DNA of 13,978 nucleotides from Bacteroidaceae bacterium. Its GTDB lineage: Bacteria > Bacteroidota > Bacteroidia > Bacteroidales > Bacteroidaceae. Shown in pieces: positions 1 through 6,348 of this stretch. The notes below the pieces were generated by a model. It was not told the origin of the DNA. It saw nothing but the letters and a program-made list of their open reading frames with translations, and searched no databases. Made by a program: the position numbers and the translations under genes. Location of the stretch: positions 1 to 13,978 of the forward strand of contig CAAGHW010000081.1 in NCBI GenBank assembly GCA_900769765.1. Direction: 5' to 3'. Positions within the stretch are counted from its first letter, which is position 1. The number at the start of each line of letters is the position of its first letter.

Positions 1-32
1 CCCTACGGTTTAACCCCCTGCAACTTCGTTGC

Positions 33-55
33 TGTCCCCCTAAGACAGGGGGACA
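33..55. repeat. Perfect 9-bp inverted repeat (hairpin)
   Basis: TGTCCCCCT (33-41) pairs fully with AGGGGGACA (47-55) across the loop AAGAC. It is GC-rich and lies about 130 nt beyond the stop of the last CHR gene on the minus strand. It may be part of a dispersed repeat or a processing or termination structure. There is no T run to support intrinsic termination. Confidence 0.6.
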
Positions 56-60
56 ATATC

Positions 61-87
61 GGGTAGACACATCGGTCTGCCCCTACA
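61..87 (-). repeat. REP-like palindrome A (GTAG-headed)
   Basis: GGGTAGAC (61-68) pairs with GTCTGCCC (75-82), with one T/G wobble, and is followed by CCTACA. Read on the minus strand, it is a GTAG tetranucleotide directly next to the foot of a hairpin. That is the layout of REP elements mobilised by RAYT (Y1 transposase-like) proteins. No RAYT gene is present in the window. It heads the first copy of a 63-nt tandem unit. Confidence 0.55.
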
Positions 88-91
88 TTCT

Positions 92-113
92 CTAAACTCT
101 ACACTTTAAACTA
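92..113. repeat. AT-rich 22-mer, copy 1 of a 63-nt tandem unit
   Basis: This 22-mer is 21/22 identical to 155-176; the only difference is C at 102 against A at 165. The offset is exactly 63 nt, the same as the offset between palindromes A (start 61) and B (start 124). The whole hairpin-plus-22-mer block is therefore tandemly repeated. Confidence 0.7.
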
Positions 114-123
114 ATTACTATCA

Positions 124-147
124 GGGCGGGCGGACCCCGCCCCTACA
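124..147 (-). repeat. REP-like palindrome B (GTAG-headed)
   Basis: GGGCGGG (124-130) pairs perfectly with CCCGCCC (136-142) across the loop CGGAC and is followed by CTACA. On the minus strand this reads GTAG followed by the hairpin. It matches palindrome D (1368-1390) in loop length, flank and orientation. A G-C pair in B is replaced by A-T in D, so pairing is kept despite the change. Confidence 0.6.
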
Positions 148-154
148 ACACACC

Positions 155-176
155 CTAAACTCTAAACTTTAAACTA
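155..176. repeat. AT-rich 22-mer, copy 2 of a 63-nt tandem unit
   Basis: Second copy of the 92-113 sequence with one mismatch. It ends six bases before the stop codon (182-184, minus strand) of the downstream CHR gene. The tandem duplication therefore abuts the gene's 3' end. Confidence 0.7.
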
Positions 177-181
177 TTTCA

Positions 182-766
182 CTATATCAACCCATAGAAT
201 ACTCCACCGAATATTCCCGCAAGTATAAGAATAAGTATAGGGCTTACTTTAAAGAATTTCATTGCGGCGAATGCAGCCACAAACAGCGCAACACTAACCC
301 AGAACTGCAAGGGATTCTCTGTTGGCGAGCCGAAATTCTCCTCGGTCATAAGCAACAGCGCAGCCGATGCAATCAATCCAACCACCGTAGGGCGAAGAAC
401 CTTGAATACAGCCTCAACATTCCTGCTCTTGCTATGTTTCATAAAGAAACGGCTCACAATGAGCATAAGCACTATCGACGGTAACATCACAGCCAACGAA
501 GCCACAACAGAACCAATCACAGCAAGCCACTCAGGCGCACCACTGTTAAAGACAGCCGTATATCCCACGTATGTTGCCGAGTTTATTCCTATAGGGCCGG
601 GGGTCATCTGGCTTACGGCAACAATATCGGTAAATTCCGAAGCCGACAGCCAACCGTAGCGCGTAACAACCTCGCCCTGAATGACGGAAAGCATTCCATA
701 TCCGCCACCAAAAGAGAAGAGGCCTATTTTCAGGAAAGTATAGAATAGTTCGAGAAACAACATCAT
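182..766 (-). CDS. Chromate transporter family (CHR) half-protein, second gene
   Basis: 194-residue membrane protein of the chromate ion transporter (CHR, PF02417) family, short-chain type. Long ChrA proteins carry two CHR domains in about 400 residues, whereas short types are encoded as adjacent pairs that likely form a heterodimer. Visible signatures are FGGGYG (residues 19-24), QMTPGPIGIN (53-62), TYVGY (65-69), a hydrophobic segment around LPSIVL (95-100), LRPTVVG (124-130), and two hydrophobic C-terminal segments; most of the protein is hydrophobic. The start ATG (764-766) overlaps the preceding gene's TGA in an ATGA junction. It is preceded by AGGAGG (773-778 in plus coordinates) at 6-nt spacing, which strongly supports this start and translational coupling. 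The stop is TAG. Family members export chromate or related oxyanions, but many have no tested substrate, so chromate itself is inferred from the family. Confidence 0.9.
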   Translation of the reverse strand: MMLFLELFYTFLKIGLFSFGGGYGMLSVIQGEVVTRYGWLSASEFTDIVAVSQMTPGPIGINSATYVGYTAVFNSGAPEWLAVIGSVVASLAVMLPSIVLMLIVSRFFMKHSKSRNVEAVFKVLRPTVVGLIASAALLLMTEENFGSPTENPLQFWVSVALFVAAFAAMKFFKVSPILILILAGIFGGVFYGLI

Positions 767-1308
767 GCCTTACCTCCTTTCATCCTGCCATATACAAAGC
801 CAAGAACACCGGCTGCTATTATGACATATATGGGTGATACACCGACAAACACTATAAGCAATGTCGCCAATACAGGTATCCACAGTGTAGTCCACCCTAT
901 CCGGGCACTCTTTGCAACATTAAATACCGGAACAGCTATCAAAGCCACCACAACAGGGCGCAAGCCTTTGAATATATTGTTTACTACCTCGATGTGACGG
1001 AACTGACGGAAGAAGAGTGCTATAAGAAGTATTATTACTACCGACGGCAAGGCACAGCCGAAGGCTGCCGCCACTGCTCCTGCCACGCCACGCAGACGAT
1101 AGCCGACAAACACAGCCATATTGACGGCAAAGACACCCGGTGCCGACTGCGCAAGGGCAAGCAGGTCGGTAAACTCTGCGGGTTTAATCCAACCGTTACG
1201 TTGCACGATATCGCGCTCCAGAAGCGGTATCATGGCATATCCGCCGCCAAAGGTAAAGAGACCTATGCGGAAGAATGTTGCAAAGAGTTTGAAGAGTGAT
1301 GTCGGCAT
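763..1308 (-). CDS. Chromate transporter family (CHR) half-protein, first gene
   Basis: 181-residue CHR-family membrane protein, paralogous to the gene that follows it. Conserved blocks fall at matching positions: FGGGYAMIP (20-28), the acidic-basic loop ERDIVQRNGW (31-40), AQSAPGVFAVN (53-63), FVGYRLRG (67-74) and LRPVVVALIA (116-125). I start it at ATG 1306-1308 (MPTSLFKLF). The frame stays open to a TTG at 1333-1335, but that extension is encoded by palindrome C and reads SVPECLNN, unlike a CHR N-terminus. No Shine-Dalgarno sequence lies before ATG 1308, which is common in Bacteroidota. The tail reads MKGGKA, and its AAAGGAGGT codons double as the ribosome-binding site of the second gene. 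The pair probably works as one transporter. It sits on the same strand as purL, 291 nt downstream; whether they share a transcript is unclear. Confidence 0.88.
   Translation of the reverse strand: MPTSLFKLFATFFRIGLFTFGGGYAMIPLLERDIVQRNGWIKPAEFTDLLALAQSAPGVFAVNMAVFVGYRLRGVAGAVAAAFGCALPSVVIILLIALFFRQFRHIEVVNNIFKGLRPVVVALIAVPVFNVAKSARIGWTTLWIPVLATLLIVFVGVSPIYVIIAAGVLGFVYGRMKGGKA
771..780 (-). promoter_or_regulatory. Strong Shine-Dalgarno inside the upstream CHR gene
   Basis: On the minus strand this reads AAAGGAGGTA, with AGGAGG ending 6 nt before the second CHR gene's ATG (764-766). It lies wholly inside the last codons of the first CHR gene (K-G-G-K). It decides the start of the second gene. 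It stands out because none of the other starts in the window shows such a motif. Confidence 0.75.
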
Positions 1309-1317
1309 ATTATTCAA

Positions 1318-1353
1318 ACATTCAGGGACAGACAAATGCCTGCCCCTGAATGT
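1318..1353. repeat. Long palindrome C in the leader of the CHR operon
   Basis: Arms at 1318-1331 and 1340-1353 pair over 14 bp with a single wobble or mismatch around an 8-nt loop. On the minus strand the hairpin ends 9 nt before the CHR start ATG (1306-1308), so in an mRNA it would lie next to the ribosome landing site. It contains the CTGCCCCT core shared with palindromes A and D, but TGAA replaces the TACA flank, so it is a diverged relative rather than a clear GTAG-headed copy. Confidence 0.6.
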
Positions 1354-1367
1354 ACTTATTTATAGAA

Positions 1368-1390
1368 GGGCAGGCAGACCCTGCCCCTAC
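1368..1390 (-). repeat. REP-like palindrome D (GTAG-headed)
   Basis: GGGCAGG (1368-1374) pairs perfectly with CCTGCCC (1380-1386) across the loop CAGAC and is followed by CTAC. On the minus strand it reads GTAG plus a hairpin. It is the closest relative of palindrome B, with one compensated base-pair change. Its left arm can alternatively pair with CCTGCCC at 1339-1345 in palindrome C. Confidence 0.6.
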
Positions 1391-1599
1391 AATCCATATT
1401 ATTGTAAAATGTATAAAAAGTGAAGTTCAAGGCTTGCGAAGCCCGATAAACCGCAGTTTACTTTTGTGTAAATGAGGATTTAGAGGGCAAGCGTAACGCA
1501 GAAAACTTGTGCAAACGAGTGACACATAAAGTTCACTTTAATGTTTTACAACGAGTGCAGCCAAGTCTCGGCATTTACCAAATTCGCTTTTTAGTCATT
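1391..1599. other. Non-coding stretch between the CHR operon and purL
   Basis: No supportable gene. It contains a perfect small hairpin (GGCTT 1431-1435, AAGCC 1439-1443), a TTTAC...GTAAA hairpin close after it, and an 8-bp inverted repeat (AAAGTGAA 1417-1424, TTCACTTT 1532-1539) that brackets about 120 nt. The word ACGAGTG occurs at 1514-1520 and again at 1551-1557. A weak 5-bp hairpin (1560-1572) lies just downstream of the purL stop without a T tract. The region looks like a dispersed intergenic element or a remnant, but that is an impression; a genome-wide copy count would settle it. Confidence 0.5.
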
Positions 1600-4500
1600 T
1601 TACTTTGTTTTTTCAGCTACCCAGTTATACGCATTACGGAATATCTCAATCCATGGTGTAACATCATCAGCCAAATGGTTAGCAGGATAAGTAGCACACT
1701 GCCATGGGAAGATAGCACGCTCGGGGTGAGGCATCATTGCTACGTGACGGCCGTTGGCACTTGCAAGAGCTGCAACGTTGTAGTCAGAGCCGTTAGGGTT
1801 AGCAGGATAGCCTTCGTAAGCATACTGAGCCACGATGTTGTACTTCTCGGCATCGTATGGCAATGAGAACTTACCCTCGCCGTGAGCAACCCATACACCA
1901 AGACGGCTGTTAGAGAGTGAGCCGAAGAGTACGCTGTTGTTCTCAGGCACATTGACACCAACGAACGATGACTCGAACTTGTGTGAGTTGTTGTGCAACA
2001 TACGTCCGCGCTCTGCATATTCAGGATTGATGAGGTTAAGCTCCATCATCAACTGACAACCGTTACAGATACCGAGTGACAATGTGTCCTCGCGCTGATA
2101 GAAGCGGTCGAGAGCGGCCTTAGCCTTAGGATTGAAGAGGAAGCCACCGGCCCATCCCTTAGCAGAACCAAGAACGTCAGAGTTAGAGAAACCACCGCAG
2201 AATACGATGAAGTTCACCTCGTCGAGTGTCTCGCGGCCACTGATAAGGTCGGTCATTGTAACGTCCTTGACATCGAAGCCTGCAAGGTGCATTGCGTATG
2301 CCATCTCACGCTCGCCGTTTGTACCCTTCTCGCGGATGATTGCCGCGCGAACGCCCGATTTCTCGCGACGGTCGGCCGACATGCCATAGCTTGCAAGCAT
2401 ACCGTTGAAACGTGCAGGCATGCGGTAACGCAATGGCTGGTTCTTGTAGTTCTTGAGACGCTCGCTTGCACAGCCGTTGAAGCTCTGCTTGAGGTCCATG
2501 AGGTATGAGCTGTCGAACCATACATCACGGTAGTGTTCGATATCGAAGAGACGTGTACGGCCATCCTTTGCAACTGCGATATGACGCTTTTCGCAAGGAG
2601 CACCAATCTTGACAAAGCAGATACCTGCATCGTCGAGGATCTCCTGCATACGGCACTTATCCTTATCGGCAACCTGAATTACAAGTGCAGGGTTCTCGGC
2701 AAACAACAGCTTGACGATATCCTTTTCTACAACATTGTTGAGGTCGATTTCCATACCGCCTGTTGTGTTTGCGAAACACATCTCGAGCAATGTGGTGATG
2801 AGACCACCGGCAGAGATATCGTGACCTGCCATTACTATACCCTCTTTAACAAGACGCTGTACTGCATCGAAAGCCTCTGCAAAATATTCAGGGTTGGCAA
2901 CTGTTGGAACATCGTCACCTATGCAGTTGAGAGTCTGCGCAAATGCAGAACCGCCCAAACGCAAATGGTCGAAGCTGAAGTCGATATGATAGAATGCGCT
3001 CTTTGGCTCGTTGACCATAACAGGAGATACCACCTTACGTACATCGGACACCTCACCGCCGGCAGAAACAATCACTGTTCCCGGGCTGATTACCTTTGTA
3101 CCGTCGGGGTATTTCTGTGTCATTGAGAGAGAGTCCTTACCTGTAGGAACATTTATCTTCAAAGCACAGCAGAAGTCGCTGAGAGCCTCAACACCACGAT
3201 AGAGACGAGCATCCTCACCCTCCTGTGAACGGCAAGGCCACATCCAGTTTGCACTGAGCGAAATGCTCTTTATGCCATTTGCAAGAGGAGCAAGCGCAAT
3301 ATTTGTCAAAGCCTCTGACACAGCAAGCACAGAGCCCTTTGCAGGGTCGGCAAGACCTGCCTGTGGCGCGTGACCTATTGATGTTGCAATACCCTGCTTA
3401 CCACGATAGTCGAGTGTAACGACACCGCAGTCGCTGAGCGGCAACTGGATTTCACCCTGACACTGCTGACGTGCAATCTTACCTGTTACCGAACGGTCAA
3501 CCTTGTTTGTCAACCAGTCCTTACAAGCAACAGCCTCAAGACGAAGAACATCGGTCAAGTATTCCTCAATGTTTTCTGCATTGTATTCTGCATCCTTATA
3601 GTGACGCTCTACTGTCTTGTCAACCATGTAGGTCTTTGGTGAAGAGCCGAACATCTGGCTTACAGAGAGATCGAACGGACGTTTGCCGTCGGCCTGCTCG
3701 AATGCGAAACGTGCATCGCCTGTTGTCTCACCGACAACATACATAGGAGCACGCTCACGCTCTGCAACCTTGCGTACATATTCGATGGCATCCTCCTTGA
3801 TGAGCAAGCCCATACGCTCCTGTGACTCGTTGGCGATAATCTCCTTTGCCGACAAAGTGCTGTCGCCTACAGGAAGATTTGCCATATTGATAACACCACC
3901 ACACTCCTCAACAAGCTCTGACAAACAGTTTACGTGACCTGCTGAACCGTGGTCGTGGATTGATACTACAGGGTTGGTCTCGTCCTCGCAAAGAGCACGT
4001 ACCACGTTGTAGGCACGCTTCTGCATCTCGGCATTGGCACGCTGAACGGCGTTGAGCTCGATACCCGATGAGTAACGGCCTGTATCAACTGAAGAAACCG
4101 AACCGCCACCAAGACCGATACGGTAGTTGTCACCACCCATAACGATAACCTTGTTGCCCTTTTCAGGTGCACCCTTGAGGCAGTCGCGACGTGTACCATA
4201 ACCTACACCACCGGCAAGCATGATAACCTTGTCGTAACCGTAAACCTCGTCATTCTCCTTATGCTCGAAAGTGAGGACAGAACCACAGATAAGCGGCTGA
4301 CCGAACTTGTTACCGAAATCGGAAGCACCGTTTGATGCCTTTGTAAGGATTTGCTCAGGAGTCTGATACAACCATTTGCGGACAGGAAGCATCTCTTCCC
4401 ACTTGCGGTCGTTGTATGTACGTGGGTATGATGTCATATAGACAGCTGTACCTGCGATAGGCCATGAACCCTTACCACCACCCATACGGTCACGGATTTC

Positions 4501-5301
4501 ACCACCTGTACCTGTAGAAGCACCGTTGAAAGGCTCTACGGTTGTAGGGAAGTTGTGTGTTTCGGCCTTGAGCGAGATAACTGTCTCTATATCTTTGATA
4601 ATGAAATAATCGGGAATTGAGTGATCGGCTGGAGCGAACTGTTCAACAACAGGACCCTGTGCAAAAGCGACGTTATCTTTGTATGCAGAGATGATGCTGT
4701 TGCGGTTCTCGTTTGTAGTACGCTTAATCATTGCAAAGAGCGATGAAGGCATCTCCTCGCCGTCGATGATGAATGTACCACCGAAAATCTTGTGACGGCA
4801 GTGCTCTGAGTTGATCTGTGCAAAACCGAACACCTCGCTGTCGGTAAGTTTGCGGCCAAGTTCGCCCTCTACGCGGTGCAAGTAGTCGATTTCCTCTTTT
4901 GAGAGTGCAAGACCTTCCTGCTCATTGTAGCTGTCGAGATCCTCGATGAACTCAATTGGCTTTGGCTCGATATCGACAGTAAATATAGCCTGGTCGAGAC
5001 CACGGTACATACGCTGCAACATAGGGTCGTACTCGGCGTTCTCGTCTTTTACAGGATAATACTCTTCGATGCGTACAACACCTTCGATACCCATGTTTTG
5101 GGTAATCTCGACAGCATTGGTACTCCAAGGAGTAATCATTTCACGACGAGGACCTACAAAGAAGCCGTCCATTGTTTCACCCTCTACAGGTGTAGCTTCA
5201 CCATAGAGCCAGCATAGTTTCTCAATGTCGTTTGCCGACAATACATTATTCACTTGGGTTGCAATAACCGTCTGATTTGAGGTAGTGAAAAAGTAAATCA
5301 T
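1600..5301 (-). CDS. purL: Phosphoribosylformylglycinamidine synthase (single-chain)
   Basis: 1233-residue cytosolic enzyme for the fourth step of de novo purine synthesis: FGAR + glutamine + ATP give FGAM + glutamate + ADP + phosphate. It is the long form, with synthetase and glutaminase fused (E. coli PurL is about 1295 residues), so no separate purQ or purS is needed. In order: an N-terminal domain (about 1-150), a linker with SEHCRH (165-170), the first AIRS-like synthetase half with LKAETHNFP (H249) and the glycine-rich STGTGGEIRDR region (262-272), the second AIRS-like half (about 620-930), and a class I glutaminase domain from about 985. In the glutaminase, GICNGCQ carries the nucleophile C1079 and PHPER carries H1192 and E1194. 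All key residues are present and the reading frame is unbroken. The start ATG is preceded by AT-rich sequence. The gene is divergent from the ZIP gene and has a plausible -7 box at 5347-5354. Confidence 0.97.
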   Translation of the reverse strand: MIYFFTTSNQTVIATQVNNVLSANDIEKLCWLYGEATPVEGETMDGFFVGPRREMITPWSTNAVEITQNMGIEGVVRIEEYYPVKDENAEYDPMLQRMYRGLDQAIFTVDIEPKPIEFIEDLDSYNEQEGLALSKEEIDYLHRVEGELGRKLTDSEVFGFAQINSEHCRHKIFGGTFIIDGEEMPSSLFAMIKRTTNENRNSIISAYKDNVAFAQGPVVEQFAPADHSIPDYFIIKDIETVISLKAETHNFPTTVEPFNGASTGTGGEIRDRMGGGKGSWPIAGTAVYMTSYPRTYNDRKWEEMLPVRKWLYQTPEQILTKASNGASDFGNKFGQPLICGSVLTFEHKENDEVYGYDKVIMLAGGVGYGTRRDCLKGAPEKGNKVIVMGGDNYRIGLGGGSVSSVDTGRYSSGIELNAVQRANAEMQKRAYNVVRALCEDETNPVVSIHDHGSAGHVNCLSELVEECGGVINMANLPVGDSTLSAKEIIANESQERMGLLIKEDAIEYVRKVAERERAPMYVVGETTGDARFAFEQADGKRPFDLSVSQMFGSSPKTYMVDKTVERHYKDAEYNAENIEEYLTDVLRLEAVACKDWLTNKVDRSVTGKIARQQCQGEIQLPLSDCGVVTLDYRGKQGIATSIGHAPQAGLADPAKGSVLAVSEALTNIALAPLANGIKSISLSANWMWPCRSQEGEDARLYRGVEALSDFCCALKINVPTGKDSLSMTQKYPDGTKVISPGTVIVSAGGEVSDVRKVVSPVMVNEPKSAFYHIDFSFDHLRLGGSAFAQTLNCIGDDVPTVANPEYFAEAFDAVQRLVKEGIVMAGHDISAGGLITTLLEMCFANTTGGMEIDLNNVVEKDIVKLLFAENPALVIQVADKDKCRMQEILDDAGICFVKIGAPCEKRHIAVAKDGRTRLFDIEHYRDVWFDSSYLMDLKQSFNGCASERLKNYKNQPLRYRMPARFNGMLASYGMSADRREKSGVRAAIIREKGTNGEREMAYAMHLAGFDVKDVTMTDLISGRETLDEVNFIVFCGGFSNSDVLGSAKGWAGGFLFNPKAKAALDRFYQREDTLSLGICNGCQLMMELNLINPEYAERGRMLHNNSHKFESSFVGVNVPENNSVLFGSLSNSRLGVWVAHGEGKFSLPYDAEKYNIVAQYAYEGYPANPNGSDYNVAALASANGRHVAMMPHPERAIFPWQCATYPANHLADDVTPWIEIFRNAYNWVAEKTK

Positions 5302-5335
5302 ATTTTAATGTTTGTTGTTTTTACACAAAATATTC

Positions 5336-5347
5336 GCCATTAATGGC
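5336..5347. promoter_or_regulatory. Perfect 12-bp palindrome at the predicted purL start site
   Basis: GCCATTAATGGC is a perfect palindrome. It touches the 3' end of the putative purL -7 box (5347-5354), and its centre falls where transcription should begin. A repressor operator would fit this position, but the protein is unknown and a 12-bp palindrome could arise by chance. Confidence 0.35.
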
Positions 5348-5378
5348 AAAGATAACAATAAAAATAAAAATGTGGAAA
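5347..5378 (-). promoter_or_regulatory. Putative Bacteroidota-type promoter for purL
   Basis: On the minus strand, TATCTTTG (5354 to 5347) matches the -7 consensus TAnnTTTG exactly. TTTC (5378 to 5375) lies 20 nt upstream and matches the -33 box TTTG at 3 of 4 bases. The implied leader to the purL ATG is about 40 nt. Confidence 0.5.
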
Positions 5379-5385
5379 ATTTTAA

Positions 5386-5397
5386 TAACATTTGTTA
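5386..5397. promoter_or_regulatory. Imperfect palindrome in the purL/ZIP divergent region
   Basis: TAACA (5386-5390) and TGTTA (5393-5397) form a 5-2-5 inverted repeat, upstream of both putative promoters. Its size and place would suit a transcription factor site. No regulator can be named from the sequence. Confidence 0.25.
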
Positions 5398-5448
5398 CAA
5401 CCGCAAATTATTATTGCCACAAAACAGCTGACAGAAAATTGTTTTTTC

Positions 5449-5456
5449 TAAATTTG
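5449..5456 (+). promoter_or_regulatory. Putative -7 promoter box of the ZIP gene
   Basis: TAAATTTG matches TAnnTTTG exactly and lies 24 nt before the ATG, implying a leader of about 20 nt. No good -33 TTTG is found 17-23 nt upstream, so the call rests on one box and its position. Confidence 0.4.
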
Positions 5457-5480
5457 CGAAAAATATAACCGATATACTTT

Positions 5481-6254
5481 ATGGAGATTATCATAGGATT
5501 AGGCATACCGCTTTTGGGAACAGCGATAGGCGCAGCAACGGTGCTGATGCTGCGCAACAACATATCGGACCTCACGAACAGAGCCATGTTAGGATTTGCA
5601 TCGGGAGTGATGGTGGCTGCAAGTTTCTGGTCGTTGCTTCAACCTGCATTCGAGCAGGCAGGCGAGGGATTCGGCAACGCATGGGTCGTACTCGCAGGAT
5701 TCATAGCCGGAATATGTTTCTTGCTGTTGCTCGACACCGTAATACCTCACCAGCACGTAGAAGACACAAAACCCGAAGGCCCGAAATCGCGTCTGCCACG
5801 TTCGATAAAGATGATACTTGCCGTAGCGTTGCACAACATCCCCGAAGGTATGGCGGTGGGAGTTGTCTTCGCAGGTGTAATGAACGGGAACACCACGCTG
5901 ACACTCTCGGGCGCACTTGCGCTATCCATCGGTATGGCAATACAGAACATCCCCGAGGGAGCTATCATTTCCGTACCCTTGCGAAACGAAGGCAAGAGCC
6001 GAATGAGCGCGTTTACATGGGGCGCATTGTCGGGACTGGTAGAACCAATTGCAGCCATAGCAACAATACTTTTCCTGGGCGAGAATGCATCATCTATGCC
6101 CGCGCTCCTTTCGTTTGCTGCAGGAGCGATGTTGTATGTTGTAGTTGAGGAGCTTATCCCATCGTCACAGGCAGGAAAGCACAGCAACGTGGGAACCATA
6201 GGCTTCGCTATAGGATTTGTGCTGATGATGTTGCTCGATGTTATTCTTAACTGA
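5481..6254 (+). CDS. ZIP family divalent metal transporter (GufA-like)
   Basis: 257-residue inner-membrane protein of the ZIP family (PF02535), expected to move zinc or other divalent metals into the cytoplasm. Hydrophobic segments cover most of the chain. The metal-site helices show HNIPEG (118-123) and QNIPEG (155-160). Having Q in place of H in the second motif is normal for the GufA-type branch, unlike E. coli ZupT, which has H. EP (188-189) and EE (223-224) in later helices are further conserved acidic positions. A short cytoplasmic-loop-like segment with PHQH (89-92) precedes the HNIPEG helix and could bind metal. The start ATG follows an AT-rich leader without a Shine-Dalgarno sequence. 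The gene stands alone, divergent from purL and convergent with the giant protease gene. Metal selectivity cannot be read from the sequence. Confidence 0.93.
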   Translation: MEIIIGLGIPLLGTAIGAATVLMLRNNISDLTNRAMLGFASGVMVAASFWSLLQPAFEQAGEGFGNAWVVLAGFIAGICFLLLLDTVIPHQHVEDTKPEGPKSRLPRSIKMILAVALHNIPEGMAVGVVFAGVMNGNTTLTLSGALALSIGMAIQNIPEGAIISVPLRNEGKSRMSAFTWGALSGLVEPIAAIATILFLGENASSMPALLSFAAGAMLYVVVEELIPSSQAGKHSNVGTIGFAIGFVLMMLLDVILN

Positions 6255-6291
6255 CCAGCACAAATACAATCGAATAAGAACATATAAGAAC

Positions 6292-6327
6292 AACGAATGG
6301 AGAGCCTCGAGAGGCTCTCCATTCGTT
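6292..6327. terminator. Bidirectional terminator hairpin
   Basis: A perfect 16-bp stem (6292-6307 with 6312-6327) closes on the tetraloop CGAG. It sits between the convergent ZIP and giant-protease genes, 38 nt after the ZIP stop and 22 nt after the giant gene's stop. On the minus strand it is followed by T-rich sequence (TTGTTCTTATATG); on the plus strand there is only a short TTT. Position and stem strength support termination of both transcripts. Confidence 0.85.
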
Positions 6328-6348
6328 TATAGATCAATCGTCAGAATT

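Larger units (their letters stand above)
1..181. other. Non-coding region with hairpins and REP-like repeats
   Basis: No gene is visible here. The region lies downstream of the CHR operon, which ends at 182. From left to right it holds a small hairpin (GCAAC 20-24 with GTTGC 28-32), a perfect 9-bp stem (TGTCCCCCT 33-41 with AGGGGGACA 47-55, 5-nt loop), and then two tandem 63-nt units, each made of a GC-rich palindrome followed by an AT-rich 22-mer. The first bases, CCCTAC, match the right-hand end of the same palindrome type, so the window may begin inside another copy. The 33-55 hairpin lacks an adjoining T tract on either strand, so I do not call it a terminator. Confidence 0.7.

Noticed and set aside
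1..181. Possible CRISPR array
   Set aside because: Only two repeat copies, palindromes that differ in sequence, and no cas gene; it fits a tandem intergenic element better.
1309..1335. N-terminal extension of the first CHR gene from a TTG codon
   Set aside because: It is encoded largely by palindrome C, has no ribosome-binding site, and the family N-terminus starts at MPTSLFKLF (ATG 1306-1308).
1396..1440. Promoter for the CHR operon (TACATTTT on the minus strand at 1406-1413)
   Set aside because: It matches the -7 box at 7 of 8 bases but has no -33 partner; too weak to list as a feature.
2533..3126. 197-codon plus-strand frame opposite purL
   Set aside because: It lies inside the well-supported purL, the product is Cys/His-rich with no family resemblance, and it is a shadow frame.
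5302..5341. Purine riboswitch in the purL leader
   Set aside because: The predicted leader is only about 40 nt and AT-rich, too short for a purine aptamer, and no conserved core is visible.
5747..6337. 196-codon minus-strand frame opposite the ZIP gene
   Set aside because: It is antisense to a clear ZIP gene, starts inside the terminator hairpin region, and shows no recognisable domain.
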